Shown here: piece by piece, positions 46,643 to 58,664 of the stretch
Layout of the letters: every line of letters starts with the position of its first letter
Position numbering within the stretch: the first letter of the stretch is position 1
Source of the DNA: Isoetes taiwanensis
Taxonomy: Eukaryota > Streptophyta > Lycopodiopsida > Isoetales > Isoetaceae
Length of the DNA stretch: 64,000 bases
Reading direction: 5' to 3'
NCBI GenBank assembly: GCA_021234155.1
Contig: JAJEKV010000590.1
Span: 62,001 to 126,000, forward strand
The notes under the pieces: generated by a model
What the model was told of the DNA's origin: nothing
The model's database searches: none
What the model saw: the letters and a program-made list of their open reading frames with translations, nothing else
Position numbers and translations under genes: made by a program

Positions 46643-48931
46643 ATGAAGGTAATCAGCTGGAACTTGAGAGGTATTAGAGGGAATTTAAAAAGATCAAGAA
46701 TAATTACTGCAATTAGAGCTATGGCAGCCGACATTGTATTGCTGCAGGAGCACAGACTAGGTGATTTTGAGGCCAAATCCTTTGGCTCTTGGGTGGCGGG
46801 TGGTTACAGCTCCCTAGTCTGCAAGGCCAATGGATCAAAGGGTGGAGTTGGTTTTCTTTGGAGGAACATAAAGGTGACCAGCACCTATTGCCACAATGAG
46901 GGTCGATGGCAAGCCTTGATTGCTGAAACTGAAGACATTAGTTGGGGCATCATTAATATATATGCTTCTAACAAACCTAAGGAAAGAGCAATTATGTGGG
47001 CACAGATTCAGCATTGGATCCAGAACAATCAAACAATCAATTGGCTTCTCGGTGGTGATTTCAACATGACTGAAACTTGGGATCAAAAGGTCGGTTTGCT
47101 CAAGAATCTTTCTAAAGAGGAGGATCGTTCTTGGCACAGCCTCATCAACAACATTGGGTTTACATTAATCCCTCCCTCAACTGCTGAATTTTCCTGGAGC
47201 AATAAGCAAGATGGCAACAAACGTGTCTACTGCCTTTTGGATCGCTTCTACTTGGTAAGTAAAACTGCCCCTTTTCTAGATCAGCATTATGTAGAGGGAG
47301 AACTAGGCTACACTCAGTCTGATCACGTCCCTCAGAAATTGATCTTTGACATGAATACAAACCCTCCCAGGATTGGGGCCACTCCTTTTAAATTCAACAC
47401 CAGCTACTTGAACAAGTCAGAATTTTGTGTCCCATTCAAGGAGTTCCTGGCCTCTCTACCTAGGATTGGGCAGATGAAAAGTATGCAAGCATGGTCAACA
47501 AAGCTGAAAGTAATCAAGGGCTGGGTAAAACAGTGGGGCAGAGCCCGTGCAAAATCCTTCCAGCAAACCAAGCTTATGCTTTATGATAATATGAGGCAGA
47601 CTAGGTCCCAGCTAATGCTAAACCCCTTGGATGCTACCCTTCAAAATCAGGAAGCTGAATTGGAGTCCAGAATCAAATCCGTTGAAGAAAATGAAGCACG
47701 GGGTGCTGCAGTCAGAGCCAAGGCCAAATGGTATGAGAACATGGGCCATGAATGCTCCAAAGCCTTCTTCCGCCTTGCTGGAAATCGTGTCATGGAAAAT
47801 GGCATAAATGAGATCAAGGATGCCAACCAGAACCTCATCAAGGATCCCCTTTTGATCAAGAAATTCTTCACAGACTCCTATGCTAAGCTTTTTTCGGAAG
47901 ACATTCATCCCCAAGACTACAATGAAGCAGTGAATCATTGTCTTGATGTGCTGACTCCTGCAGTTGATGATAGTGACAACAAGCAACTTTGTAAGCAGAT
48001 CACTAAGGATGAAGCCTACCTGGTCCTCAAAACTATGGCGACAGGAAAGTCCCCCGGCCCGGATGGGTTTCCCCCGGAGCTGTTTGTAGAGTTTTGGGAG
48101 CAGCTTGGTGATGATCTCACTCTAGCCTTGCAGGGTGCATGGAACTATGGCAGCTTGCATCCAGCCCTCTCAACAGGATTCATCACACTTATTCCTAAAG
48201 TGGACAAGCCCCATTCACTGGAAGAATGGCGGCCAATTGCGCTCACAGGCACCACATATAAACTCCTTGCAAAAATCCTTGCAAATCGATTGAAGCCTAT
48301 TCTTGGCAAGCTTGTGAGGCCTGAACAAGCAGCCTTCCTTTCTGGCCGCAATATCCTGACTAATTATCTTTCTGCAAGTGAAGGACTGCACTGGGCTGAA
48401 GGTAGCAACCAAAAATGTTTGATGCTGAAATTAGACTTCAAGCGGGCCTTCGACACAGTTCGATGGGAGACTATTCCCAAGATCATGACCAAGTTGGGGT
48501 TTGACGAAAAGTTTACTCAGGTAGTAATGGGACTTAACAAAGATGCCTCAGCTTCCATTTTGATAAATGGGCGCCCCACAGATTTATTCCCTCTTAGGAA
48601 GGGAGTGAGGCAAGGATGCCCACTCGCCCCTTACATTTTCATCCTATTAGCAAATGTCCTCACTCTTCTTGTGTTGAAGCATGCTCAGCAAGGAGAGATA
48701 AACGGCATTAAGATGCCCTCTTCATCCATGGATCAGCTCACTATACAACAGTTCAGCGGAACGTTTATTTTTCTTAACTATGAGGATGGCAAAGATTGCC
48801 AAGTGCTTTCAAATAATCCACACATTCTCTCTACAAAGAATCGGGTGTGCCTAAACCACAAGAAGTGCTCTATAGCATGGCCTCATCAATGGCCAGTCAA
48901 ATTGCTAATCTTGGTTTGCGATCATCCATAA
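46643..48931 (+). pseudogene. LINE ORF2: AP-type endonuclease and reverse transcriptase, catalytic lesion
   Basis: The start is chosen at ATG 46643 (MKVISWNLRGI), the usual L1 ORF2 opening. Endonuclease motifs are all visible: SWNLRG, LLQEH, GGDFN (47051-47065), LDRF and SDH (47318-47326). Reverse transcriptase motifs: GPDGFPPELF, LIPKVDKP, EWRPIAL, RPEQAAFLSGR, LDFKRAFD (48431-48454), GVRQGCPLAPY. The catalytic (F/Y)xDD site should follow LTIQQ, but the sequence there is FSGT (48752-48763): both aspartates are gone and a codon is missing. Shortly after, the frame slips (conserved-looking sequence continues as KIAKCFQIIHTFSLQRIG in another frame). The enzyme cannot be active as read. Confidence 0.85.
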
Positions 48932-50412
48932 ATGGGGCTTACCTCTAGCTATGGGGTCTCTTCCCCGTGAACATGGAATGTTATTTTGATAGACTCAAAA
49001 AGAGAATCAATCTCCTGGTCCAAAGAAAGGCTTATCTATGGCGTGAAGACTTACAATTGCAAACAATGTTCTAAGCAGCTCATTGGTCTATGTCTCACGG
49101 GTTTTGTTGGCAACCAAATATGTGTATCGAGAATGCAAAGCAGGTTATTCGAGGCTATGTTTCATGTGGAGCAGCCAAGGTTGCTTGGATTGAAGTCCGC
49201 AAGCCAAAATCCAAGTGGTGGCCTCGGGCAGGGATCTCTACAACCATGCCTCGTGCTCGGGCCGGGAAGCTAATTTGGAATGCTATACGTGGAGAACCTT
49301 CATATGGATCAGCCTTCATAAGGCAATCGGCTTGGCAAGGCCTCACCCATCAGAAACCGCCTCTTCATGACGATGAGAAATCAGCATGCTTTCTAGACTA
49401 CAAGATTGCTCCCGCACATCTACAATTACACTAAGGCTTCTAGAGGCTTGGCTGGAGGTAAAGGACCTGCTTCGGCCCCCTCGCCAAGCTACATGGCAAG
49501 GTGAAATCTCTCCATTTTTGGAGCCCTATGGTGAGCCCTCAAATGGATTATCCTCGCTCTAATGCATCCGGGATAATCAGCAAGAAATGGATATCACTGG
49601 AATTTCCCATCTCAAGCATCTTTGGGATCCCGGCAGCAACGTTGGTGCTCATGGACTTTAAGGAGATGATAGGAGGCACATCCTCTGATAGGCTCCTCTA
49701 CAAGAAAATTATGAAAGAGATCAAGATGCTTTCAGGATTAGAAGGCCCCGATGAGGTTTGGGCCCGGATGGAAAACCATCTTATTCGTGAATAAAATCTA
49801 AAAAGATGATTGCAAATGATGACCCACCTTCTGTTCCCACCATATGAGCATCTCGGCCAAGGAGCTTGCCAGGGGTTGCAATGTGCTGGTCCTCGATTGT
49901 GCCGTGAAAATTCAGCTCTTTATGTGGCTCTCATGGAGAAGCGGACTAGCCACTAAATCTTGGCTCTCAAAACGGAAAATAGTATCGTAAAACTAGTTGC
50001 CCCTCTCATGTGGAGGGATCAAACCATTGAGCATATGTTCTTCCCGCCCTAAGATAAGGGACTTCGGGACTGGGTGGCTCCCATTTCGCAAGTGGACCGG
50101 AACCCACCGCAATGGCCACCATTGGGAAGATTCGAACGCAACGTAATTAACTACATCATTTGCATTTGTTTTTGTGGGTAGTCTGGAAGCATAGGTGCTC
50201 CATAGCCCCGGGAGAGCAGGATCTTAGCATCACAAGACTAAGAAATGCATTCAACCAATGGTTGCCTTTAATGGCTATATCACATGTCCGACAACAGGGT
50301 AGAGATTACGATAAATCCTTGGACAGAATTGGCACAGTTCAAGGCTTCTATGCATACTTCAAGTGTTCATGGGAAAACGAAGAGGGTGGCTTCTCTTCCT
50401 TGCCCGGTGATG
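48932..50412 (+). pseudogene. LINE ORF2 C-terminal remnant
   Basis: Decayed reading in shifting frames. Recognisable pieces: RLKKRI/YLWREDLQL-type sequence at about 48990-49070, and a zf-RVT-like stretch (LFMWLSWRSGLATKSWLSKR) near 49910-49990 followed by a Cys-containing segment. Stops and frameshifts are frequent. A 3' UTR leads to the poly(A) at 50562. Confidence 0.65.
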
Positions 50413-52180
50413 AGTAATTTGGTGGCTACTGAGGGTGTGATACCCAATAGGAGAGCTCCTAAGCTCCTTTCCCCACTTGGGGACTTGTTTTTTCTTTTTC
50501 TTTTCTTCCGTTATCGGTTTGTTATTTACCTTATATAAATAAAATCTCTTCTAGCTCAAAGAAAAAAAAAAAAAAAAAGTAAGAAATGGAATTACTTGGA
50601 GTGCAAACTAATAAGTACTAGGTAAGGTGCCCAGCGTTGCTGGGCATAGCTAGAAACTGTGAATGACATACTGGAGCAATTGTTAAATGGATTCTTGTTT
50701 TTAAAATTGGATAATCAAGAGCATTCGACCACATTTCGCACTTCCCCTTATCTTTTCCGTTTTCCTTTTTCATTTTGCCTTTGTCTACTATTCTTTTTTT
50801 CCTATTTTCCCTTTTTACATTTTTCAATTTACTTTTTTCTTTTTCCATTATTCCATTTCCTCTTTTTTCTTTTTTTTTTTCGCTTCCCATTTTTCCTTTT
50901 CTATTTTTCCTTCCCTTTTTCTCCAATTTGTGGTTTCCCTTTTCCCTTTCCTTGTGCCCTTTCCCCCCTCTCTTTCCCATTTCCCTCTTCCCTTTTTTCT
51001 CGTGCCCTTCTTTTCTAAGTTTTCCTTTCTGCTTTCTCCCCTTTCCTTTCCCTTTTTCCCTTTCCTTCTCCCCACCTTTTCTTTTTCCCCTTCCCCCTTC
51101 CCACTACAAGAGAATGAGGGTTTTTGTCAAAAATCGCCGACCGTTTGTGAGACCATTTTTTGCCCCGACGTAAAAGCCGACGAGTGATCGACGATTATTT
51201 CCCTCGACGATTTCTCCCGATTTAACTTATCGAGATACGCCATCTACAATAATCGCCAGAATGGTTGTCGGAATCGCACAAATTAATCGTCTGAATATGC
51301 AACAAATAGCCATCGCCGATTAAGCGGCCGATTTTGGCGCCAAGATAATCGCCGAATAGCGTCATATTTTTCGTCAGAAAAAACATCAGGATTTACGTCA
51401 GAGTTTTTGTCGGACATTTTCAGAGTTTTGTTGTTCACAATATTTTTTGGACGACGTCGCGGGTATCCTTTCTTCTTTTTTGCCGCCACTTCCGAAGTCC
51501 CAGTTCCGAGCGCAAACTTGATGCGCCTGGTGAGCTCACACATTTCTCTGGTGATCAAGCGGATTTTTGGAGGGTACCGTGAACAGGTTTGTATAATTTA
51601 TATGATTTCGTGGCCTTAGGGAGAAGTTTCAGCATGCAAACTGTGAGCCATAGCCATGGCAGAGACGAATCTGCCTGTTTATGAGTTGTTCTCTGCATAC
51701 AACCTGCCATTCTTTTTACACGAATGTTAAAGCCCAAGTTCGACATCTAAATTAAGTCTAAAGGCAAATCCAAAATTGCCATGAGCAGAGTTTCAAGCTC
51801 ATACATTCAAGATCAATCCATTCATTCACAATCTTGGAAAACAATTTCAGCCTGGGCCTTGATTTTTCCAGCCTTTTTGCCACATTATGCTTTAGGCATT
51901 CATAGGGTCAAACCCTTATATTAAGCATCTTCTAAAAAAATTTCATTTCCTTATTAGGTATTATTCTGCTCTCTAATTTTATTTTTCTTTATCTATGCAT
52001 ATTTTAATTCTAATTTGATGTGAATTTGCAGGTATAGGTTGTAGGTTGCTGCATAAAATATAAGATTTGGAGTCCAGATTTTGCAGATAAGTAAGCCGTT
52101 TCTACTTACCCTTAATTGCTTTGTGTTTGTTTGATTTCTTGTTGAGTATGTTTTACATCACTTGCTTCTTTATTTTATTT

Positions 52181-52396
52181 AGTGGCCCCAAAGAATAAGT
52201 CTAAAACAGGAGCAAGCTCACGAGGGAAAGATAGCATCAATGAAGATGGAACAACAAATGACTTGAAGAATATGATTGCTGAGCTGTCGGAAGAGGAATT
52301 ATTAAAGATGAAGTCGTTGTTGGACAAGCAACTAAAGCCAACAGTCACGAGCCACAAAAATGGTTCAAGTTCTTCTAAGAGCGCTGGAAGATCAAG
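52181..52396 (+). pseudogene. Exon-like fragment of unknown gene in the CACTA
   Basis: Preceded by a TTTATTTTATTTAG acceptor-like tract and followed by AAG-GTATGG. The frame reads APKNKSKTGASSRGKDSINE, then an acidic helical part (MIAELSEEELLKMKSLLDKQ) and a Ser-rich tail. Could be a captured exon or a relic of an element-encoded gene. Family unknown. Confidence 0.4.
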
Positions 52397-53695
52397 GTAT
52401 GGTATTAGGTTGTAAATGGGGTTCATGCATTTTCCTTATTATGGTTGACCTGAAGCATAGATATGCACAGTAACATCAGCATCACCAAGGTTCATTTTTA
52501 AATAAGCATTGCTTGGTCTGACTGGTACCCAGGCATATTCTTGTCTTAATAATATTTCAACGAGTTTTTTTCTTGAACATTCATAGGAGTATCCCATAAG
52601 AGCTGCAAAGAATGAACAGCAACAACTTCCGCCAGGGCCAAACAAGCCCTGTGCTTAACATACACCAGATTCCACTTTTGGTACTTAGAAAGGTTACATA
52701 GGCTCAGGAATATCCTTAAGAACTGCGTCAGGAACAGGGATATGTTTTTGTCTTATCAGATTTACATGCATAGGATTTGACTGGTGTATCCAGAAAAGTT
52801 GCATAAGCGAGAGCATCTTCTGCCTCCATGAGATTTTTTCATCCATCTTCATCTCAGATCTTTGACGTCAACGAACATCATAAATGGCTACATTGTCAAA
52901 GAACTGTACCATCTTAACCTTTGGAATACCCATGCTGCAGATATGATAATGATTAAAAGAAGGCATGAAATCTCTTTCATTAGCATGATATTATGTGGAG
53001 GTATCGATCTGTCAAAACCAATATTCACTTATGTATAACCATGTTAATGATTGACTGACGTTAAGCAGAGTCTGGAAGATGTTGAAAATCGTCTGCGCAT
53101 TTTTCAGTCGAGAATTAACCTTGCCTTGTAACAAATTCTCCATCGTGGGCATTTCAAGATTTGGTAATAGCACATCATCGGCTTCAAACTTGACATGCCA
53201 AAGTAATGAGAAGGCAGCAAAAGCATAGGTACTGCTTCAGGCTTGACATGCCAAAATACATGTCAACAAAAGCATGCATGCCTGTGACCTTTATGATCAT
53301 ATATGCACAAATGATCATGAATCTGCCCTAGCTGGCCATCTTTTTGCACGAAATCCATTTGCTTCAGTCTGCAAACTCCAGAGCTAAGGAAAAGGGCCGA
53401 ACTTCTGCCACAGGTCACTGCCCTTTTTTCTTAACTGCTTGATAGGAAAAGAATTCAGATCTTTCATAGCTACTGAGTAGAATATGAGATCATGCCTCCA
53501 TATGAGTCTATTTGGCTCCCATTTCATTCCTTTGTTAGACCCTTAAGGAAGTGTGTCTTGATGGAGTTTACCTCTGTTGCTCAATCATTGATGAAAAAAG
53601 ATGTTATTTCTGTCTTTCACTTAAAATTTATATTGAATCCGTTTCGTAAACTCTATTTTCATGACAGAAATATTAGATCAATACAAATATGGCAG

Positions 53696-53761
53696 GTCCG
53701 TAAAGAGAAGATAAGTGAGCGGATGAAGTTCCTCCAGGATCTTGTACCACTATGCAATAAG
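53696..53761 (+). pseudogene. Captured bHLH transcription-factor exon
   Basis: Exactly 66 bp between an AG acceptor and a GTAAGA donor, encoding VRKEKISERMKFLQDLVPLC plus NK. This is the basic-region end and helix 1 of plant bHLH factors. In many plant bHLH genes this segment is a separate 66-bp exon, so the splice boundaries fit. Flanking exons are not recognised, so only one exon plus intron was captured. Confidence 0.85.
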
Positions 53762-54035
53762 GTAAGATTATCCTGATCAGGTGTTCAGGTATTCAGCTGA
53801 ACAATGAACATGTTTATGTATGCATGGATCGACAAAGGTCAGGTATTCAGCTGAACAATGAACATGTTTATGCTGTCTTAGCTGGAGTGGAAATCCATGT
53901 TTTTTGAGGATGTTTATAATAAATTTGTGAATGACTATACTGCAGTATTTGTCAAGAGGTCGTTCCATCCTTGGATATTACCTGATCACCAGATGCAAAG
54001 CTTCCAACAAACTCCCAAGTGAAATGTGGAAATGA

Positions 54036-55240
54036 GATTAAGGTTGTACCTTCTCTCCATTTAGTAGATAGGCACGTGGTAGACAGACTGTTTGTACCAC
54101 CTAGAGATTCCCGTGAGCCAAACAAGCTCGCCAGAAGAGAAAGAAAAGACACAAGCGGAGATAAATGGTATCATCAGATTTAGTTCCTCTGAGGTATAAT
54201 CTTTATCTATTTTACCCAGATGTTGAATTGACTTTTATATGACCAGGTTCAATTCTGCCTGCACAGACAATTACAGCTGAACTTAAAAGGGATCTTTACT
54301 TATTGAAGGTATAAACATTTCAGAAGACAGCAGCTGGCCCATACGTATTACTTGTATTGAAACACTGAAATTTGTTCTTTACAGCTGAGGGGAGTGTTAG
54401 ATCCCAAGCATCACTATAAGAAGACCGTCAAAACATATGCCAAAGTATTTCCAGATAAGTGGCCCTTTTTCCTTTTGTGTCCATCTGAACATATCCTTTG
54501 CATGACATGACATGACGTGTCCCTAAAACGAAACAAGTTTGATTGACTAGATTGGTACTGTTATAGAAGGCCCAGCAGACTTTTACTCAGGAAGATTAAC
54601 TCAGAAACAGAGGAAGACAACATTTGCTGATGAACTTCTTTCAGATGAAGCTCTCAATAAATTCAGATGAGCATTTATTTTAAACAAATATGCCTTATTT
54701 AGAATCATTAATAGAGGTAACAAGGACCAAAAGTACTTTCTACTGATTGGCAAACAGAAAAATGTACTCTTTTAAGGTCATTGTTCCCAGATACAGTGAC
54801 GCACCAGAAGATACAATTATGATGACGTAAGGAAAGACCCTGAATGAAAGCTGTTCCATTCCAATTTAAGCTAGGAAGATGTGACTAATAAGCACATAGA
54901 TAAGACTAGGGACTTGGTGAGAGGCTTCATTGGGCATTAATTATAGGTAGGCGTACTATAAGACATTAATAAACATATAAAGGCTTAATTCCTAGCTACC
55001 TGAAGGAGCCCAAGGTAATACCTATATATGTAAGATAAGATATTGTCAAGTTCTGAATACACTTTTGTTATGAAGGTATTATTATAACCATGATCAATGT
55101 AAACAACACAAATACTTCAAAGTAAAGCGCAGTGCTTAATCTTAGCCTAATCCATATTTGCAGGAAGAGGAAATTCGCAGAGATACAGAAACAAAAGAGT
55201 GCTGGCAGAAAGAAGTTTGTGAAAGGAAAAAATTATCAAG
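54036..55240 (+). pseudogene. FCF2: Captured FCF2-like pre-rRNA-processing gene, several exons with introns
   Basis: Exons in order: about 54036-54169 (RLFVPPRDSREPNKLARRER), about 54247-54308 (TITAELKRDLYLLK), 54385 to about 54455 (LRGVLDPKHHYKK), 54551-54666 (IGTVIEGPADFYSGRLTQKQ, then FADELLSDEALNKF) and 55164 to about 55240 (RKRKFAEIQKQKSAGRKKFV). These are the conserved motifs of the Fcf2 domain, which in yeast acts in early 18S rRNA processing. At least two donor sites are lost (AT instead of GT after exons 3 and 4), so it could not be spliced normally. The 5' end of the gene is missing. Confidence 0.85.
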
Positions 55241-55708
55241 AGGGTAACTTCGTTAGCATCTCAAATGAAGCAATTATCAGGTATGCACTTCAAGGCTCTC
55301 CCTTCACAATGATCTTTGTATCTTAAACTTTCTTTTATCAGGAAATCGAGTGTGTACCAACAATGTCCTATTCAATGTCGATAGTGATTCTTTCTACATT
55401 GATAGTAGATGGAAAAAGGATAGTAGAATTACAAGGCCAGCTATTTTACAAAAAATTGATCCATCCAAATTTCTTGTCATGATGTGAATCTGGTTACATT
55501 GTTAGTCTACAAAAAATGAAATAAAATCAAGGCACTGCACTAGCTACTTTCTTTATTATTCACTATAACCTTGAAATGAAAGAAATGAATTTTGGTAACC
55601 TTAGGTTTATCTTTGAGGCAAAAAAGAAACGAAGAGGAAATGAAAGAATAAAAAACTTAAGATCGGGCTCGAGTCCTTGGTGCTTAATTGCTGTTACATG
55701 TTTAACAG

Positions 55709-55858
55709 GTTGGAGGATGGACTTAGATCTACAAAGGATTAACATTTGCATCTGTTAGAGGAGCTGGCCACGTGGTGCCTTCTACCAAACTTGGACAGGC
55801 ACTCAAGCTTTTTGAAACTTTACTTGCAGGCCACCCCCTTAATGGCTTCTGTTCATGA
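55709..55858 (+). pseudogene. Captured last exon of a serine carboxypeptidase-like gene
   Basis: After a TTTAACAG acceptor the frame reads VGGWT, TAG (55724-55726), then IYKGLTFASVRGAGHVVPST and LFETLLAGHPLNG to a TGA at 55856. The RGAGH(x)VP motif carries the catalytic histidine of S10 carboxypeptidases and lies near the C-terminus, as here. The internal TAG makes it a pseudogene. Upstream catalytic Ser and Asp exons are absent. Confidence 0.85.
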
Positions 55859-56109
55859 CCTATTGATATGTAAAGTCTCCATTCTTTATTCTTTTGTTTT
55901 AACCTTATCCTTTTACTATGCATTCAGTGGCAACAGAAGAGGCTTTAGTTATGTTTTTATAATCGGTTTGAAGTAGGCAGCCGGCATTGCTTGTCTTGAG
56001 AGAGAAGGTGATGTCTTTCTCAGACACGAGAATTAATGTAAATATATGAAATGCCTTAGTGAGTCTTAAATCAAAATAATGGGCTTTTAAAATTCTTTCC
56101 ATCTTACAG

Positions 56110-56250
56110 GTTAGGGTTGCTGAAGAAAGGCAGCAGTTGGGGGACTTTTACACACATGCAGATTTTCACAGGTCTCCAACTTTTAAGAAAAAAGGAGCAA
56201 GCCAGAGATTTCTTGGCATCCCAAGTCCAGTTTGTCAGAGAGAATAATGG
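56110..56250 (+). pseudogene. Exon-like fragment of unknown gene in the CACTA
   Basis: After TTACAG the frame VRVAEERQQLGDFYTHADFH runs on to about 56240. It reads like genuine protein but I cannot place it. It may belong to the FCF2-like gene's neighbour or to a fourth source gene. Confidence 0.35.
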
Positions 56251-56886
56251 TGTACATATTTATACAATATATATAAAAGCATCTCAGCTGCATCCTGTAC
56301 ATTATTCCAATAATTTTATCGTATCAATAAAATGCCTATTCTTTCTATCAGGATTTGGTCCATTGTAATGAATGTTTCACTTTAAAGCTCCCAATTCAGT
56401 GCACTTCCTAATTGCAAATATAGTTCAATTATCTTTAATTGCTTAAGCACCCATCTCAACAGCAACAGGAGCAACAATAAAATGTTTCTTGATGATTATG
56501 GACGGAAAAAATGACGTTTTTTTTTTACGAAAGTCCTAACGATAACATTGACGTTTCAGGTGACTTAAAACTCCCGACGCAAAAATCTTTTAACATTCGG
56601 CGCATTCTCCCACGATTTTTTGACACTAGTCGACGTTTGTTCCGACGATAATTGGACGCTTCTTCGACGATAATTCGGCGCCTATCGTTTAAAAAAAAAA
56701 GCGGCATTTTTCTAACGATTTTTCCGACACTTATCGTCATAAAAAGCGGCGCAATTTCCCGGACGATTTTTACGACACATAATCGTCGATAATATTTAAA
56801 TCGTCGACCGAGAGGCTCGGGCGGTTACTGTTATATGAAGACCATCGGCGATTTTTAAAAAACGCTTGGCTCATTCTCTTGTAGTG

Positions 56887-58525
56887 TCCCTTTTCCTCTT
56901 TTGCCCGGCCGGTCTTCCTTTCCTTTTTTTCTAGTGCCCTTTTCCCTTCCTTTTCCCCTCCTTTTTTCTTTTCCCTCTTTCCCTTTCCCTTTTCCATGTC
57001 CATTTTTTCCTCGGGTTTTCCCCTTTCCTCACCCCTTTCCCTCTTCCCTTTTTGCCATGTCCATTTTCTCTTCTATTTTTTCATGCTCTTTTTTCGCTCC
57101 TCTTTTCCCCTTTCTTCACCTTTTTCCTCCTCCCCCTCCTTTTTCCCTTTTTCCTTCTCTTTTTCTTTTTCTATTTTGCTCTTCCTTTTTATTCATCTCC
57201 CCTTTCTATTTTTCCATTTTACCTCCCGTTTTTTCCCTTTTGCCTTTTTCCATTTGCTTCCAATTTTTTCACGTTTGCCTTTTCTATTTTCAACCTCCTT
57301 GCTTTTCCCTTTTTCTATCCCCTCCCCTTTTCACATTCCCTTTTTCATTTTACCTTATTTTATTTTCCTTTTCTCCCATTCCATCCCTTCGCTTCCATTT
57401 CCCCCTTCCCCTTTACCAATGGCCTTTTTTTCCTTCCCTTTTCCTCCTCTCCCGACCCTTTCTCTATTCCGCTTTTTTTCGTGCCCTTTTTTCCTTCCAT
57501 TTTTCTCTCTTCCACCTCCTTTTTATTTCTTTTTTCCCTTTCTTTTTCTCATGTCTTTTTTTCACTTCCCTTTATTTCTCTTCCCCTTTTTACAGTGCCA
57601 TTTATTCCTTCCCTTTGCCCACCCTTTCCCTCTTCCCTTTTTCTCGTAGATTTCTTTTTCCCTTTCCCCTTTCCTCCCTCCTTTCTCTTCCTTTTTTCCG
57701 CTTCTCTCCTTCTTTTCTCTTCCTCTTTTCCCCATGCCCTTTTTTCTTGCCCCTCCCTCGCTTTTTTTACCCTTTCCATCCCTTCTCTCCTCCCTTTTTT
57801 TTTTCTTTTTTTTTTTTTCCTTTTCCTTTTTCCCTTCCTTTTTCCTCCCTTTTCCCCACCTTTTTCTCTCCCCTTTCCCCTTTGTCCCTTTTCGCTCCCT
57901 CCTCCTCTCTCCCCCTTTTTTCCCTTTCCATTTTCCTTTCCTTTTCCCTTTTCCTTTTCCCTTCCCTTCTCTCTACCCTTTTTTCTCATCCCCTTTCCCT
58001 TCCCTTTTCCTGGCCCTTTCCCTCTTCTCCTTTTCCTTTTGTCATTTTTTTTTTCCTTTATTTTTCTCTTACTTTTTCCTTTTATCTTTTTGTGCTATTT
58101 TCTATTTCCTTTTCCCTTTTTATCTTTACCTTTTTTGCCTTTCACTTTTGCCTTTATCTCCTCCCTTTTCCTCCTTTCCCCCACCTTTTTGCTCTTCCCT
58201 TTCCAAAGTGTTCCTTTTCACTCCCTCCTCCTCCCCTTTCTTTTTTACCTTTTCCTTTCCCTTTTCCCTTTTATTTCCTTTTCCGTTTTCCTTTTCCCTT
58301 CCCTTTCTCTACCCTTTTCCTCATCCCCTTTTCAACTTCCCTTTTACTCCCTTTCCATCTTCTCCTTTTCATAGTGTCCTTTTTTTCTTTATTTTCCTTT
58401 CCCTTTTTCGTGCCCTCTTTTCACTTTTCCTTTTTCCTTTCTTTCTTTCCCTTTTACAAAGGTGCCCTTTTTTTGCCTTTCCTTTTGCCATTTTCTCATC
58501 CCTTTTCCTTTTCCCTTTCCTCTTC
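56887..58525. repeat. Homopyrimidine tract of Helitron A' (right part)
   Basis: Continues the tract interrupted by the CACTA at 51101. C/T only for long stretches; the large Phe/Ser/Pro ORFs are not genes. Confidence 0.9.
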
Positions 58526-58664
58526 AGACATTAGAGCATGGCCAATCATGGTGGAGGGAAGTCGTGCGATAAATCTCGACCTCCGAATGCAATCGGATGA
58601 TCTCAACCATCCAAATTAGGGTTTCATTCATGACATACTTACGCTATAACATTATAATATAAGA

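Larger units (their letters stand above)
43946..50575 (+). mobile_element. L1-type LINE, about 6.6 kb, full length but inactive
   Basis: Flanked by a 14-bp target duplication (43932-43945 and 50576-50589) and ending in poly(A) (50562-50578). Layout: GC-richer 5' leader (43946-44510), an upstream open frame, ORF1 (DUF4283-like), ORF2 (endonuclease, reverse transcriptase, decayed C-terminus). The almost complete 5' end and preserved target duplication indicate an insertion younger than the damage in older repeats, though the coding regions already carry several lesions. Confidence 0.9.
51102..56886. mobile_element. Non-autonomous Pack-CACTA transposon, 5.8 kb
   Basis: 17-bp perfect terminal inverted repeats CACTACAAGAGAATGAG at 51102-51118 and 56870-56886, flanked by the 3-bp duplication TCC on both sides (51099-51101, 56887-56889). 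Both subterminal regions (51130-51460 and 56530-56860) are packed with copies of ATCG(C/T)CGA-type motifs in both orientations, as expected for transposase-binding subterminal repeats. No transposase gene is present. The interior carries captured fragments of at least three plant genes, with introns. Confidence 0.95.
50618..58664 (-). mobile_element. Helitron A', intact termini, interrupted by a CACTA element
   Basis: The 3' end (minus) is CTAG at 50618-50621, then hairpin GCCCAGCGTTGCTGGGC (plus). The 5' end in sense is TCTTATATTATAATGTTATA at 58664, flanked by T (58665) on plus. Left flank ends in A (50617), so insertion is between A and T. Without the CACTA (51102-56886) it is about 2.3 kb, mostly homopyrimidine on plus (50745-51101 and 56887-58525) with the same conserved 5' part as 34056-35849 and 7007-7440. 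No coding capacity of its own. Confidence 0.9.

Noticed and set aside
52439-52645. Minus-strand ORF ending in NLGDADVTVHIYASGQP inside the CACTA, reminiscent of a TBP-like fold
   Set aside because: Similarity is too vague to name, boundaries are unclear, and it opposes the captured genes around it. Left unannotated pending a profile search.
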